From Lutraria lutraria (lineage: Eukaryota; Mollusca; Bivalvia; Venerida; Mactridae): 64,000 nt of DNA. The position numbers and the translations under genes are program-made. Shown in pieces: positions 50,292 through 63,130 of the stretch. The stretch is taken from assembly GCA_964023205.1 (NCBI GenBank), contig OZ026848.1, forward strand, positions 26,523,912 to 26,587,911, in the 5' to 3' direction. Every line of letters starts with the position of its first letter. Positions within the stretch are counted from its first letter, which is position 1. The notes beneath the pieces were generated by a model that saw only the letters and a program-made list of their open reading frames with translations, was not told the origin of the DNA and searched no databases.

Positions 50292-53200
50292 TTGTTTGTT
50301 CCATGTAATCGAATGCAAAAATGTATATATAAACAAGTTTTAGGAAATATTGTACTTTGTCAAAATTTGGAAATTTCTGCAGGTCCCGACCTGGAGAGAT
50401 TTTTGGATTTTGATGGAAAAAAATATTTCGTTCAAAAGTGGTCTTATGATACATCCTATTGTTTGTTACATGTAATCGATTGCAAAAATGTATATACAAA
50501 TGTATAAACAAGTTTTAGGAAATATTGTACTTTGTCAAAATTTGGAAATTTCTGCAGGTCCCGACCTGGAGAGATTTTTGGATTTTCATGGAAAAAAATA
50601 TTTCGTTCAAAAGTGGTCTTATGATACATCCTATTGTTTGTTACATGTAATCGATTGCAAAAATGTATATACAAATGTATAAACAAGTTTTAGGAAATAT
50701 TGTACTTTGTCAAAATTTGGAAATTTCTGCAGGTCCCGACCTGGAGAGATTTTTGGATTTTCATGGAAAAAAATATTTCGTTCAAAGTGGTCTTATGATA
50801 CATCCTATTGTTTGTTCCATGTAATCGAATGCAAAAATGTATATATAAACAAGTTTTAGGAAATTTTGTACTTTGTCAAAATTTGGAAATTTCTGCAGGT
50901 CCCGACCTGGAGAGATTTTTGGATTTTGATGGAAAAAAATATTTCGTTCAAAAGTGGTCTTATGATACTTCCTATTGTTTGTTACATGTAATCGATTGCA
51001 AAAATGTATATACAAATGTATAAACAAGTTTTAGGAAATATTGTACTTTGTCAAAACTTGGAAATTTCTGCAGGTCCCGACCTGGAGAGATTTTTGGATT
51101 TTCATGGAAAAAAATATTTCGTTCAAAAGTGGTCTAATGATACATCCTATTGTTTGTTCCATGTAATCGAATGCAAAAATGTATATATAAACAAGTTTTA
51201 GGAAATTTTGTACTTTGTCAAAATTTGGAAATTTCTGCAGGTCCCGACCTGGAGAGATTTTTGGATTTTCATGGAAAAAAGTATTTCGTTCAAAAGTGGT
51301 CTTATGATACATCCTATTGTTTGTTCCATGTAATCGAATGCAAAAATGTATATATAAACAAGTTTTAGGAAATATTGTACTTTGTCAAAATTTGGAAATT
51401 TCTGCAGGTCCCGACCTGGAGAGATTTTTGGATTTTGATGGAAAAAAATATTTCGTTCAAAAGTGGTCTTATGATACATCCTATTGTTTGTTACATGTAA
51501 TCGATTGCAAAAATGTATATACAAATGTATAAACAAGTTTTAGGAAATATTGTACTTTGTCAAAATTTGGAAATTTCTGCAGGTCCCGACCTGGAGAGAT
51601 TTTTGGATTTTGATGGAAAAAAATATTTCGTTCAAAAGTGGTCTTATGATACATCCTATTGTTTGTTACATGTAATCGATTGCAAAAATGTATATACAAA
51701 TGTATAAACAAGTTTTAGGAAATATTGTACTTTGTCAAAATTTGGAAATTTCTGCAGGTCCCGACCTGGAGAGATTTTTGGATTTTCATGGAAAAAAATA
51801 TTTCGTTCAAAGTGGTCTTATGATACATCCTATTGTTTGTTCCATGTAATCGAATGCAAAAATGTATATATAAACAAGTTTTAGGAAATTTTGTACTTTG
51901 TCAAAATTTGGAAATTTCTGCAGGTCCCGACCTGGAGAGATTTTTCGATTTTCATGGAAAAAAATATTTCGTTCAAAAGTGGTCTTATGATACATCCTAA
52001 TGTTTGTTCCATGTAATCGAATGCAGAAATGTATATATAAACAAGTTTTAGGAAATTTTGTACTTTGTCAAAATTTGGAAATTTCTGCAGGTCCCGACCT
52101 GGAGAGATTTTTCGATTTTGATGGAAAAAAATATTTCGTTCAAAAGTGGTCTTATGATACATCCTATTGTTTGTTCCATGTAATCGAATGCAAAATTGTA
52201 TATATAAACAAGTTTTAGGAAATTTTGTACTTTGTCAAAATTTGGAAATTTCTGCAGAGATTTTTGGATTTTCATGGAAAAAAATATTTCGTTCAAAAGT
52301 GGTCTTATGATACATCCTATTGTTTGTTCCATGTAATCGAATGCAAAAATGTATATATAAACAAGTTTTAGGAAATATTGTACTTTGTCAAAATTTGGAA
52401 ATTTCTGCAGGTCCCGACCTGGAGAGATTTTTGGATTTTGATGGAAAAAAATATTTCGTTCAAAAGTGGTCTTATGATACATCCTATTGTTTGTTACATG
52501 TAATCGATTGCAAAAATGTATATACAAATGTATAAACAAGTTTTAGGAAATATTGTACTTTGTCAAAATTTGGAAATTTCTGCAGGTCCCGACCTGGAGA
52601 GATTTTTGGATTTTCATGGAAAAAAATATTTCGTTCAAAAGTGGTCTTATGATACATCCTATTGTTTGTTCCATGTAATCGAATGCAAAAATGTATATAT
52701 AAACAAGTTTTAGGAAATTTTGTACTTTGTCAAAATTTGGAAATTTCTGCAGGTCCCGACCTGGAGAGATTTTTCGATTTTCATGGAAAAAAATATTTCG
52801 TTCAAAAGTGGTCTTATGATACATCCTAATGTTTGTTCCATGTAATCGAATGCAGAAATGTATATATAAACAAGTTTTAGGAAATTTTGTACTTTGTCAA
52901 AATTTGGAAATTTCTGCAGGTCCCGACCTGGAGAGATTTTTCGATTTTCATGGAAAAAAATATTTCGTTCAAAAGTGGTCTTATGATACATCCTATTGTT
53001 TGTTCCATGTAATCGAATGCAAAATTGTATATATAAACAAGTTTTAGGAAATTTTGTACTTTGTCAAAATTTGGAAATTTCTGCAGAGATTTTTGGATTT
53101 TCATGGAAAAAAATATTTCGTTCAAAAGTGGTCTTATGATACATCCTATTGTTTGTTCCATGTAATCGAATGCAAAAATGTATATATAAACAAGTTTTAG

Positions 53201-53368
53201 GAAATTTTGTACTTTGTCAAAATTTGGAAATTTCTGCAGGTCCCGACCTGGAGAGATTTTTGGATTTTGATGGAAAAAAATATTTCGTTCAAAAGTGGTC
53301 TTATGATACATCCTATTGTTTGTTACATGTAATCGATTGCAAAAATGTATATACAAATGTATAAACAA
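50292..53368 (+). repeat. Segment repeated from 45922-48998, copy 2
   Basis: It carries the same order and private changes as copy 1 but lacks the extra T. It has its own variants, such as aaaaaagtatttcg near 51281 and gattttgatgg in an A monomer near 52120. Confidence 0.88.
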
Positions 53369-56300
53369 GTTTTAGGAAATATTGTACTTTGTCAAAATTT
53401 GGAAATTTCTGCAGGTCCCGACCTGGAGAGATTTTTGGATTTTCATGGAAAAAATATTTCGTTCAAAAGTGGTCTTATGATACATCCTATTGTTTGTTAC
53501 ATGTAATCGATTGCAAAAATGTATATACAAATGTATAAACAAGTTTTAGGAAATATTGTACTTTGTCAAAATTTGGAAATTTCTGCAGGTCCCGACCTGG
53601 AGAGATTTTTGGATTTTCATGGAAAAAAATATTTCGTTCAAAGTGGTCTTATGATACATCCTATTGTTTGTTCCATGTAATCGAATGCAAAAATGTATAT
53701 ATAAACAAGTTTTAGGAAATTTTGTACTCTGTCAAAATTTGGAAATTTCTGCAGGTCCCGACCTGGAGAGATTTTTCGATTTTCATGGAAAAAAATATTT
53801 CGTTCAAAAGTGGTCTTATGATACATCCTAATGTTTGTTCCATGTAATCGAATTCAGAAATGTATATATAAACAAGTTTTAGGAAATTTTGTACTTTGTC
53901 AAAATTTGGAAATTTCTGCAGGTCCCGACCTGGAGAGATTTTTCGATTTTCATGGAAAAAAATATTTCGTTCAAAAGTGGTCTTATGATACATCCTATTG
54001 TTTGTTCCATGTAATCGAATGCAAAATTGTATATATAAACAAGTTTTAGGAAATTTTGTACTTTGTCAAAATTTGGAAATTTCTGCAGAGATTTTTGGAT
54101 TTTCATGGAAAAAAATATTTCGTTCAAAAGTGGTCTTATGATACATCCTATTGTTTGTTCCATGTAATCGAATGCAAAAATGTATATATAAACAAGTTTT
54201 AGGAAATTTTGTACTTTGTCAAAATTTGGAAATTTCTGCAGGTCCCGACCTGGAGAGATTTTTCGATTTTCATGGAAAAAAATATTTCGTTCAAAAGTGG
54301 TCTTATGATACATCCTATTGTTTGTTCCATGTAATCGAATGCAAAAATGTATATATAAAAAGTTTTAGGAAATATTGTACTTTGTCAAAATTTGGAAATT
54401 TCTGCAGGTCCCGACCTGGAGAGATTTTTGGATTTTGATGGAAAAAAATATTTCGTTCAAAAGTGGTCTTATCATACATCCTATTGTTTGTTACATGTAA
54501 TCGATTGCAAAAATGTATATACAAATGTATAAACAAGTTTTAGGAAATATTGTACTTTGTCAAAATTTGGAAATTTCTGCAGGTCCCGACCTGGAGAGAT
54601 TTTTGGATTTTCATGGGAAAAAATATTTCGAACAAAAGTGGTCTTATGATACATCCTATTGTTTGTTCCATGTAATCGAATGCAAAGATGTATATATAAA
54701 CAAGTTTTAGGAAATATTGTACTTTGTCAAAATTTGGAAATTTCTGCAGGTCCCGACCTGGAGAGATTTTTGGATTTTGATGGAAAAAAATATTTCGTTC
54801 AAAAGTGGTCTTATGATACTTCCTATTGTTTGTTACATGTAATCGATTGCAAAAATGTATATACAAATGTATAAACAAGTTTTAGGAAATATTGTACTTT
54901 GTCAAAATTTGGAAATTTCTGCAGGTCCCGACCTGGAGAGATTTTTCGATTTTCATGGAAAACAATATTTCGTTCAAAAGTGGTCTTCTGATACATCCTA
55001 TTGTTTGTTCCATGTAATCGAATGCAAAGATGTATATATAAACAAGTTTTAGGAAATTTTGTACTTTGTCAAAATTTGGAAATTTCTGCAGGTCCCGACC
55101 TGGAGAGATTTTTGGATTTTGATGGAAAAAAATATTTCGTTCAAAAGTGGTCTTATGATACATCCTATTGTTTGTTACATGTAATCGATTGCAAAAATGT
55201 ATATACAAATGTATAAACAAGTTTTAGGAAATATTGTACTTTGTCAAAATTTGGAAATTCCTGCAGGTCCCGACCTGGAGAGATTTTTGGATTTTCATGG
55301 GAAAAAATATTTCGTACAAAAGTGGTCTTATGATACATCCTATTGTTTGTTCCATGTAATCGAATGCAAAGATGTATATATAAACAAGTTTTAGGAAATA
55401 TTGTACTTTGTCAAAATTTGGAAATTTCTGCAGGTCCCGACCTGGAGAGATTTTTGGATTTTGATGGAAAAAAATATTTCGTTCAAAAGTGGTCTTATGA
55501 TACTTCCTATTGTTTGTTACATGTAATCGATTGCAAAAATGTATATACAAAGGTATAAACAAGTTTTAGGAAATATTGTACTTTGTCAAAATTTGGAAAT
55601 TTCTGCAGGTCCCGACCTGGAGAGATTTTTGGATTTTCATGGAAAAAAATATTTCGTTCAAAAGTGGTCTTATGATACATCCTATTGTTTGTTCCATGTA
55701 ATCGAATGCAAAAATGTATATATAAACAAGTTTTAGGAAATTTTGTACTTTGTCAAAATTTGGAAATTTCTGCAGGTCCCGACCTGGAGAGATTTTTCGA
55801 TTTTCATGGAAAAAAATATTTCGTTCAAAAGTGGTCTTATGATACATCCTATTGTTTGTTCCATGTAATCGAATGCAAAAATGTATATATAAACAAGTTT
55901 TAGGAAATATTGTACTTTGTCAAAATTTGGAAATTTCTGCAGGTCCCGACCTGGAGAGATTTTTGGATTTTGATGGAAAAAAATATTTCGTTCAAAAGTG
56001 GTCTTATGATACATCCTATTGTTTGTTACATGTAATCGATTGCAAAAATGTATATACAAATGTATAAACAAGTTTTAGGAAATATTGTACTTTGTCAAAA
56101 TTTGGAAATTTCTGCAGGTCCCGACCTGGAGAGATTTTTGGATTTTCATGGAAAAAAATATTTCGTTCAAAGTGGTCTTATGATACATCCTATTGTTTGT
56201 TCCATGTAATCGAATGCAAAAATGTATATATAAACAAGTTTTAGGAAATTTTGTACTTTGTCAAAATTTGGAAATTTCTGCAGGTCCCGACCTGGAGAGA

Positions 56301-56388
56301 TTTTTCGATTTTCATGGAAAAAAATATTTCGTTCAAAAGTGGTCTTATGATACATCCTATTGTTTGTTACATGTAATCGATTGCAAAA

Positions 56389-58600
56389 ATGTATATACAA
56401 ATGTATAAACAAGTTTTAGGAAATATTGTACTTTGTCAAAATTTGGAAATTTCTGCAGGTCCCGACCTGGAGAGATTTTTGGATTTTCATGGGAAAAAAT
56501 ATTTCGTACAAAAGTGGTCTTATGATACATCCTATTGTTTGTTCCATGTAATCGAATGCAAAGATGTATATATAAACAAGTTTTAGGAAATATTGTACTT
56601 TGTCAAAATTTGGAAATTTCTGCAGGTCCCGACCTGGAGAGATTTTTGGATTTTGATGGAAAAAAATATTTCGTTCAAAAGTGGTCTTATGATACTTCCT
56701 ATTGTTTGTTACATGTAATCGATTGCAAAAATGTATATACAAAGGTATAAACAAGTTTTAGGAAATATTGTACTTTGTCAAAATTTGGAAATTTCTGCAG
56801 GTCCCGACCTGGAGAGATTTTTGGATTTTCATGGAAAAAAATATTTCGTTCAAAAGTGGTCTTATGATACATCCTATTGTTTGTTCCATGTAATCGAATG
56901 CAAAAATGTATATATAAACAAGTTTTAGGAAATTTTGTACTTTGTCAAAATTTGGAAATTTCTGCAGGTCCCGACCTGGAGAGATTTTTCGATTTTCATG
57001 GAAAAAAATATTTCGTTCAAAAGTGGTCTTATGATACATCCTATTGTTTGTTCCATGTAATCGAATGCAAAAATGTATATATAAACAAGTTTTAGGAAAT
57101 ATTGTACTTTGTCAAAATTTGGAAATTTCTGCAGGTCCCGACCTGGAGAGATTTTTGGATTTTGATGGAAAAAAATATTTCGTTCAAAAGTGGTCTTATG
57201 ATACATCCTATTGTTTGTTACATGTAATCGATTGCAAAAATGTATATACAAATGTATAAACAAGTTTTAGGAAATATTGTACTTTGTCAAAATTTGGAAA
57301 TTTCTGCAGGTCCCGACCTGGAGAGATTTTTCGATTTTCATGGAAAAAAATATTTCGTTCAAAAGTGGTCTTATGATACATCCTATTGTTTGTTACATGT
57401 AATCGATTGCAAAAATGTATATACAAATGTATAAACAAGTTTTAGGAAATATTGTACTTTGTCAAAATTTGGAAATTTCTGCAGGTCCCGACCTGGAGAG
57501 ATTTTTGGATTTTCATGGAAAAAAATATTTCGTTCAAAGTGGTCTTATGATACATCCTATTGTTTGTTCCATGTAATCGAATGCAAAAATGTATATATAA
57601 ACAAGTTTTAGGAAATTTTGTACTTTGTCAAAATTTGGAAATTTCTGCAGGTCCCGACCTGGAGAGATTTTTCGATTTTCATGGAAAAAAATATTTCGTT
57701 CAAAAGTGGTCTTATGATACATCCTAATGTTTGTTCCATGTAATCGAATGCAGAAATGTATATATAAACAAGTTTTAGGAAATTTTGTACTTTGTCAAAA
57801 TTTGGAAATTTCTGCAGGTCCCGACCTGGAGAGATTTTTCGATTTTCATGGAAAAAAATATTTCGTTCAAAAGTGGTCTTATGATACATCCTATTGTTTG
57901 TTCCATGTAATCGAATGCAAAATTGTATATATAAACAAGTTTTAGGAAATTTTGTACTTTGTCAAAATTTGGAAATTTCTGCAGAGATTTTTGGATTTTC
58001 ATGGAAAAAAATATTTCGTTCAAAAGTGGTCTTATGATACATCCTATTGTTTGTTCCATGTAATCGAATGCAAAAAATGTATATATAAACAAGTTTTAGG
58101 AAATTTTGTACTTTGTCAAAATTTGGAAATTTCTGCAGGTCCCGACCTAGAGAGATTTTTCGATTTTCATGGAAAAAAATATTTCGTTCAAAAGTGGTCT
58201 TATGATACATGCTATTGTTTGTTCCATGTAATCGAATGCAAAAATGTATATATAAAAAGTTTTAGGAAATATTGTACTTTGTCAAAATTTGGAAATTTCT
58301 GCAGGTCCCGACCTGGAGAGATTTTTCGATTTTCATGGGAAAAAATATTTCGTTCAAAAGTGGTCTTATGATACATCCTATTGTTTGTTCCATGTAATCG
58401 AATGCAAAGATGTATATATAAACAAGTTTTAGGAAATTTTGTACTTTGTCAAAATTTGGAAATTTCTGCAGGTCCCGACCTGGAGAGATTTTTCGATTTT
58501 CATGGAAAAAATATTTTGTTCAAAAGTGGTCTTATGATACATCCTATTGTTTGTTCCATGTAATCGAATGCAAAGATGTATATATAAACAAGTTTTAGGA
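56389..58600 (+). repeat. Segment repeated at about 60920-63130 (offset 4531 bp), copy 1
   Basis: Shared private markers are acaaaggtataaac near 56743 and 61274, gacctagag at 58149 and 62679, and atattttgttc at 58517 and 63047. The offset falls from 4531 to 4530 bp because copy 1 has an extra A near 58075 (gcaaaaaatg). The first seven monomers are also repeated 1192 bp upstream (from about 55197). Confidence 0.87.
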
Positions 58601-60919
58601 AATTTTGTACTTTGTCAAAATTTGGAAATTTCTGCAGGTCCCGACCTGGAGAGATTTTTCGATTTTCATGGAAAAAAATATTTCGTTCAAAAGTGGTCTT
58701 ATGATACATCCTATTGTTTGTTCCATGTAATCGAATGCAAAAATGTATATATAAACAAGTTTTAGGAAATTTTGTACTTTGTCAAAATTTGGAAATTTCT
58801 GCAGGTCCCGACCTGGAGAGATTTTTGGATTTTGATGGAAAAAAATATTTCGTTCAAAAGTGGTCTTATGATACATCCTATTGTTTGTTCCATGTAATCG
58901 AATGCAAAAATGTATATATAAACAAGTTTTAGGAAATATTGTACTTTGTCAAAATTTGGAAATTTCTGCAGGTCCCGACCTGGAGAGATTTTTGGATTTT
59001 GATGGAAAAAAATATTTCGTTCAAAAGTGGTCTTATGATACATCCTATTGTTTGTTACATGTAATCGATTGCAAAAATGTATATACAAATGTATAAACAA
59101 GTTTTAGGAAATATTGTACTTTGTCAAAATTTGGAAATTTCTGCAGGTCCCGACCTGGAGAGATTTTTGGATTTTCATGGAAAAAAATATTTCGTTCAAA
59201 GTGGTCTTATGATACATCCTATTGTTTGTTCCATGTAATCGAATGCAAAAATGTATATATAAACAAGTTTTAGGAAATTTTGTACTTTGTCAAAATTTGG
59301 AAATTTCTGCAGGTCCCGACCTGGAGAGATTTTTCGATTTTCATGGAAAAAAATATTTCGTTCAAAAGTGGTCTTATGATATATCCTAATGTTTGTTCCA
59401 TGTAATCGAATGCATAAATGTATATATAAACAAGTTTTAAGAAATTTTGTACTTTGTCAAAATTTGGAAATTTCTGCAGGTCCCGACCTGGAGAGATTTT
59501 TCGATTTTCATGGAAAAAAATATTTCGTTCAAAAGTGGTCTTATGATACATCCTATTGTTTGTTCCATGTAATCGAATGCAAAAATGTATATATAAACAA
59601 GTTTTAGGAAATTTTGTACTTTGTCAAAATTTGGAAATTTCTGCAGGTCCCGACCTGGAGAGATATTTGGATTTTGATGGAAAAAAATATTTCGTTCAAA
59701 AGTGGTCTTATGATACATCCTATTGTTTGTTACATGTAATCGATTGCAAAAATGTATATACAAATGTATAAACAAGTTTTAGGAAATATTGTACTTTGTC
59801 AAAATTTGGAAATTTCTGCAGGTCCCGACCTGGAGAGATTTTTGGATTTTCATGGAAAAAAATATTTCGTTCAAAAGTGGTCTTATGACACATCCTATTG
59901 TTTGTTACATGTAATCGATTGCAAAAATGTATATACAAATGTATAAACAAGTTTTAGGAAATATTGTACTTTGTCAAAATTTGGAAATTTCTGCAGGTCC
60001 CGACCTGGAGAGATTTTTGGATTTTCATGGAAAAAAATATTTCGTTCAAAGTGGTCTTATGATACATCCTATTGTTTGTTCCATGTAATCGAATGCAAAA
60101 ATGTATATATAAACAAGTTTTAGGAAATTTTGTACTTTGTCAAAATTTGGAAATTTCTGCAGGTCCCGACCTGGAGAGATTTTTCGATTTTCATGGAAAA
60201 AAATATTTCGTTCAAAAGTGGTCTTATGATACATCCTAATGTTTGTTCCATGTAATCGAATGCAGAAATGTATATATAAACAAGTTTTAGGAAATTTTGT
60301 ACTTTGTCAAAATTTGGAAATTTCTGCAGGTCCCGACCTGGAGAGATTTTTCGATTTTCATGGAAAAAAATATTTCGTTCAAAAGTGGTCTTATGATACA
60401 TCCTATTGTTTGTTCCATGTAATCGAATGCAAAATTGTATATATAAACAAGTTTTAGGAAATTTTGTACTTTGTCAAAATTTGGAAATTTCTGCAGAGAT
60501 TTTTGGATTTTCATGGAAAAAAATATTTCGTTCAAAAGTGGTCTTATGATACATCCTATTGTTTGTTCCATGTAATCGAATGCAAAAATGTATATATAAA
60601 CAAGTTTTAGGAAATTTTGTACTTTGTCAAAATTTGGAAATTTCTGCAGGTCCCGACCTGGAGAGATTTTTCGATTTTCATGGAAAAAAATATTTCGTTC
60701 AAAAGTGGTCTTATGATACATCCTATTGTTTGTTCCATGTAATCGAATGCAAAAATGTATATAAAAAAATTTTAGGAAATATTGTACTTTGTCAAAATTT
60801 GGAAATTTCTGCAGGTCCCGACCTGGAGAGATTTTTGGATTTTGATGGAAAAAAATATTTCGTTCAAAAGTGGTCTTATGATACATCCTATTGTTTGTTA
60901 CATGTAATCGATTGCAAAA

Positions 60920-63130
60920 ATGTATATACAAATGTATAAACAAGTTTTAGGAAATATTGTACTTTGTCAAAATTTGGAAATTTCTGCAGGTCCCGACCTG
61001 GAGAGATTTTTGGATTTTCATGGGAAAAAATATTTCGTACAAAAGTGGTCTTATGATACATCCTATTGTTTGTTCCATGTAATCGAATGCAAAGATGTAT
61101 ATATAAACAAGTTTTAGGAAATATTGTACTTTGTCAAAATTTGGAAATTTCTGCAGGTCCCGACCTGGAGAGATTTTTGGATTTTGATGGAAAAAAATAT
61201 TTCGTTCAAAAGTGGTCTTATGATACTTCCTATTGTTTGTTACATGTAATCGATTGCAAAAATGTATATACAAAGGTATAAACAAGTTTTAGGAAATATT
61301 GTACTTTGTCAAAATTTGGAAATTTCTGCAGGTCCCGACCTGGAGAGATTTTTGGATTTTCATGGAAAAAAATATTTCGTTCAAAAGTGGTCTTATGATA
61401 CATCCTATTGTTTGTTCCATGTAATCGAATGCAAAAATGTATATATAAACAAGTTTTAGGAAATTTTGTACTTTGTCAAAATTTGGAAATTTCTGCAGGT
61501 CCCGACCTGGAGAGATTTTTCGATTTTCATGGAAAAAAATATTTCGTTCAAAAGTGGTCTTATGATACATCCTATTGTTTGTTCCATGTAATCGAATGCA
61601 AAAATGTATATATAAACAAGTTTTAGGAAATATTGTACTTTGTCAAAATTTGGAAATTTCTGCAGGTCCCGACCTGGAGAGATTTTTGGATTTTGATGGA
61701 AAAAAATATTTCGTTCAAAAGTGGTCTTATGATACATCCTATTGTTTGTTACATGTAATCGATTGCAAAAATGTATATACAAATGTATAAACAAGTTTTA
61801 GGAAATATTGTACTTTGTCAAAATTTGGAAATTTCTGCAGGTCCCGACCTGGAGAGATTTTTGGATTTTCATGGAAAAAAATATTTCGTTCAAAAGTGGT
61901 CTTATGATACATCCTATTGTTTGTTACATGTAATCGATTGCAAAAATGTATATACAAATGTATAAACAAGTTTTAGGAAATATTGTACTTTGTCAAAATT
62001 TGGAAATTTCTGCAGGTCCCGACCTGGAGAGATTTTTGGATTTTCATGGAAAAAAATATTTCGTTCAAAGTGGTCTTATGATACATCCTATTGTTTGTTC
62101 CATGTAATCGAATGCAAAAATGTATATATAAACAAGTTTTAGGAAATTTTGTACTTTGTCAAAATTTGGAAATTTCTGCAGGTCCCGACCTGGAGAGATT
62201 TTTCGATTTTCATGGAAAAAAATATTTCGTTCAAAAGTGGTCTTATGATACATCCTAATGTTTGTTCCATGTAATCGAATGCAGAAATGTATATATAAAC
62301 AAGTTTTAGGAAATTTTGTACTTTGTCAAAATTTGGAAATTTCTGCAGGTCCCGACCTGGAGAGATTTTTCGATTTTCATGGAAAAAAATATTTCGTTCA
62401 AAAGTGGTCTTATGATACATCCTATTGTTTGTTCCATGTAATCGAATGCAAAATTGTATATATAAACAAGTTTTAGGAAATTTTGTACTTTGTCAAAATT
62501 TGGAAATTTCTGCAGAGATTTTTGGATTTTCATGGAAAAAAATATTTCGTTCAAAAGTGGTCTTATGATACATCCTATTGTTTGTTCCATGTAATCGAAT
62601 GCAAAAATGTATATATAAACAAGTTTTAGGAAATTTTGTACTTTGTCAAAATTTGGAAATTTCTGCAGGTCCCGACCTAGAGAGATTTTTCGATTTTCAT
62701 GGAAAAAAATATTTCGTTCAAAAGTGGTCTTATGATACATGCTATTGTTTGTTCCATGTAATCGAATGCAAAAATGTATATATAAAAAGTTTTAGGAAAT
62801 ATTGTACTTTGTCAAAATTTGGAAATTTCTGCAGGTCCCGACCTGGAGAGATTTTTGGATTTTCATGGGAAAAAATATTTCGTACAAAAGTGGTCTTATG
62901 ATACATCCTATTGTTTGTTCCATGTAATCGAATGCAAAGATGTATATATAAACAAGTTTTAGGAAATTTTGTACTTTGTCAAAATTTGGAAATTTCTGCA
63001 GGTCCCGACCTGGAGAGATTTTTCGATTTTCATGGAAAAAATATTTTGTTCAAAAGTGGTCTTATGATACATCCTATTGTTTGTTCCATGTAATCGAATG
63101 CAAAGATGTATATATAAACAAGTTTTAGGA
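60920..63130 (+). repeat. Segment repeated from 56389-58600, copy 2
   Basis: It has the same monomer order and private markers as copy 1. It differs by cgtacaaaag near 62884 where copy 1 has cgttcaaaag, and ggatttt near 62856 where copy 1 has cgatttt. Some point changes or conversions therefore followed the duplication. Confidence 0.85.

Noticed and set aside
60287..60943. 218-codon minus-strand open frame, the longest in the window, and similar 163-196-codon frames at each D monomer
   Set aside because: These frames appear because D (153 bp) and the B+A pair (342 bp) are multiples of three, so the same repeat-encoded peptide runs on. The translation is just the monomer read several times, there is no distinct domain, and the frame breaks wherever the monomer order changes.
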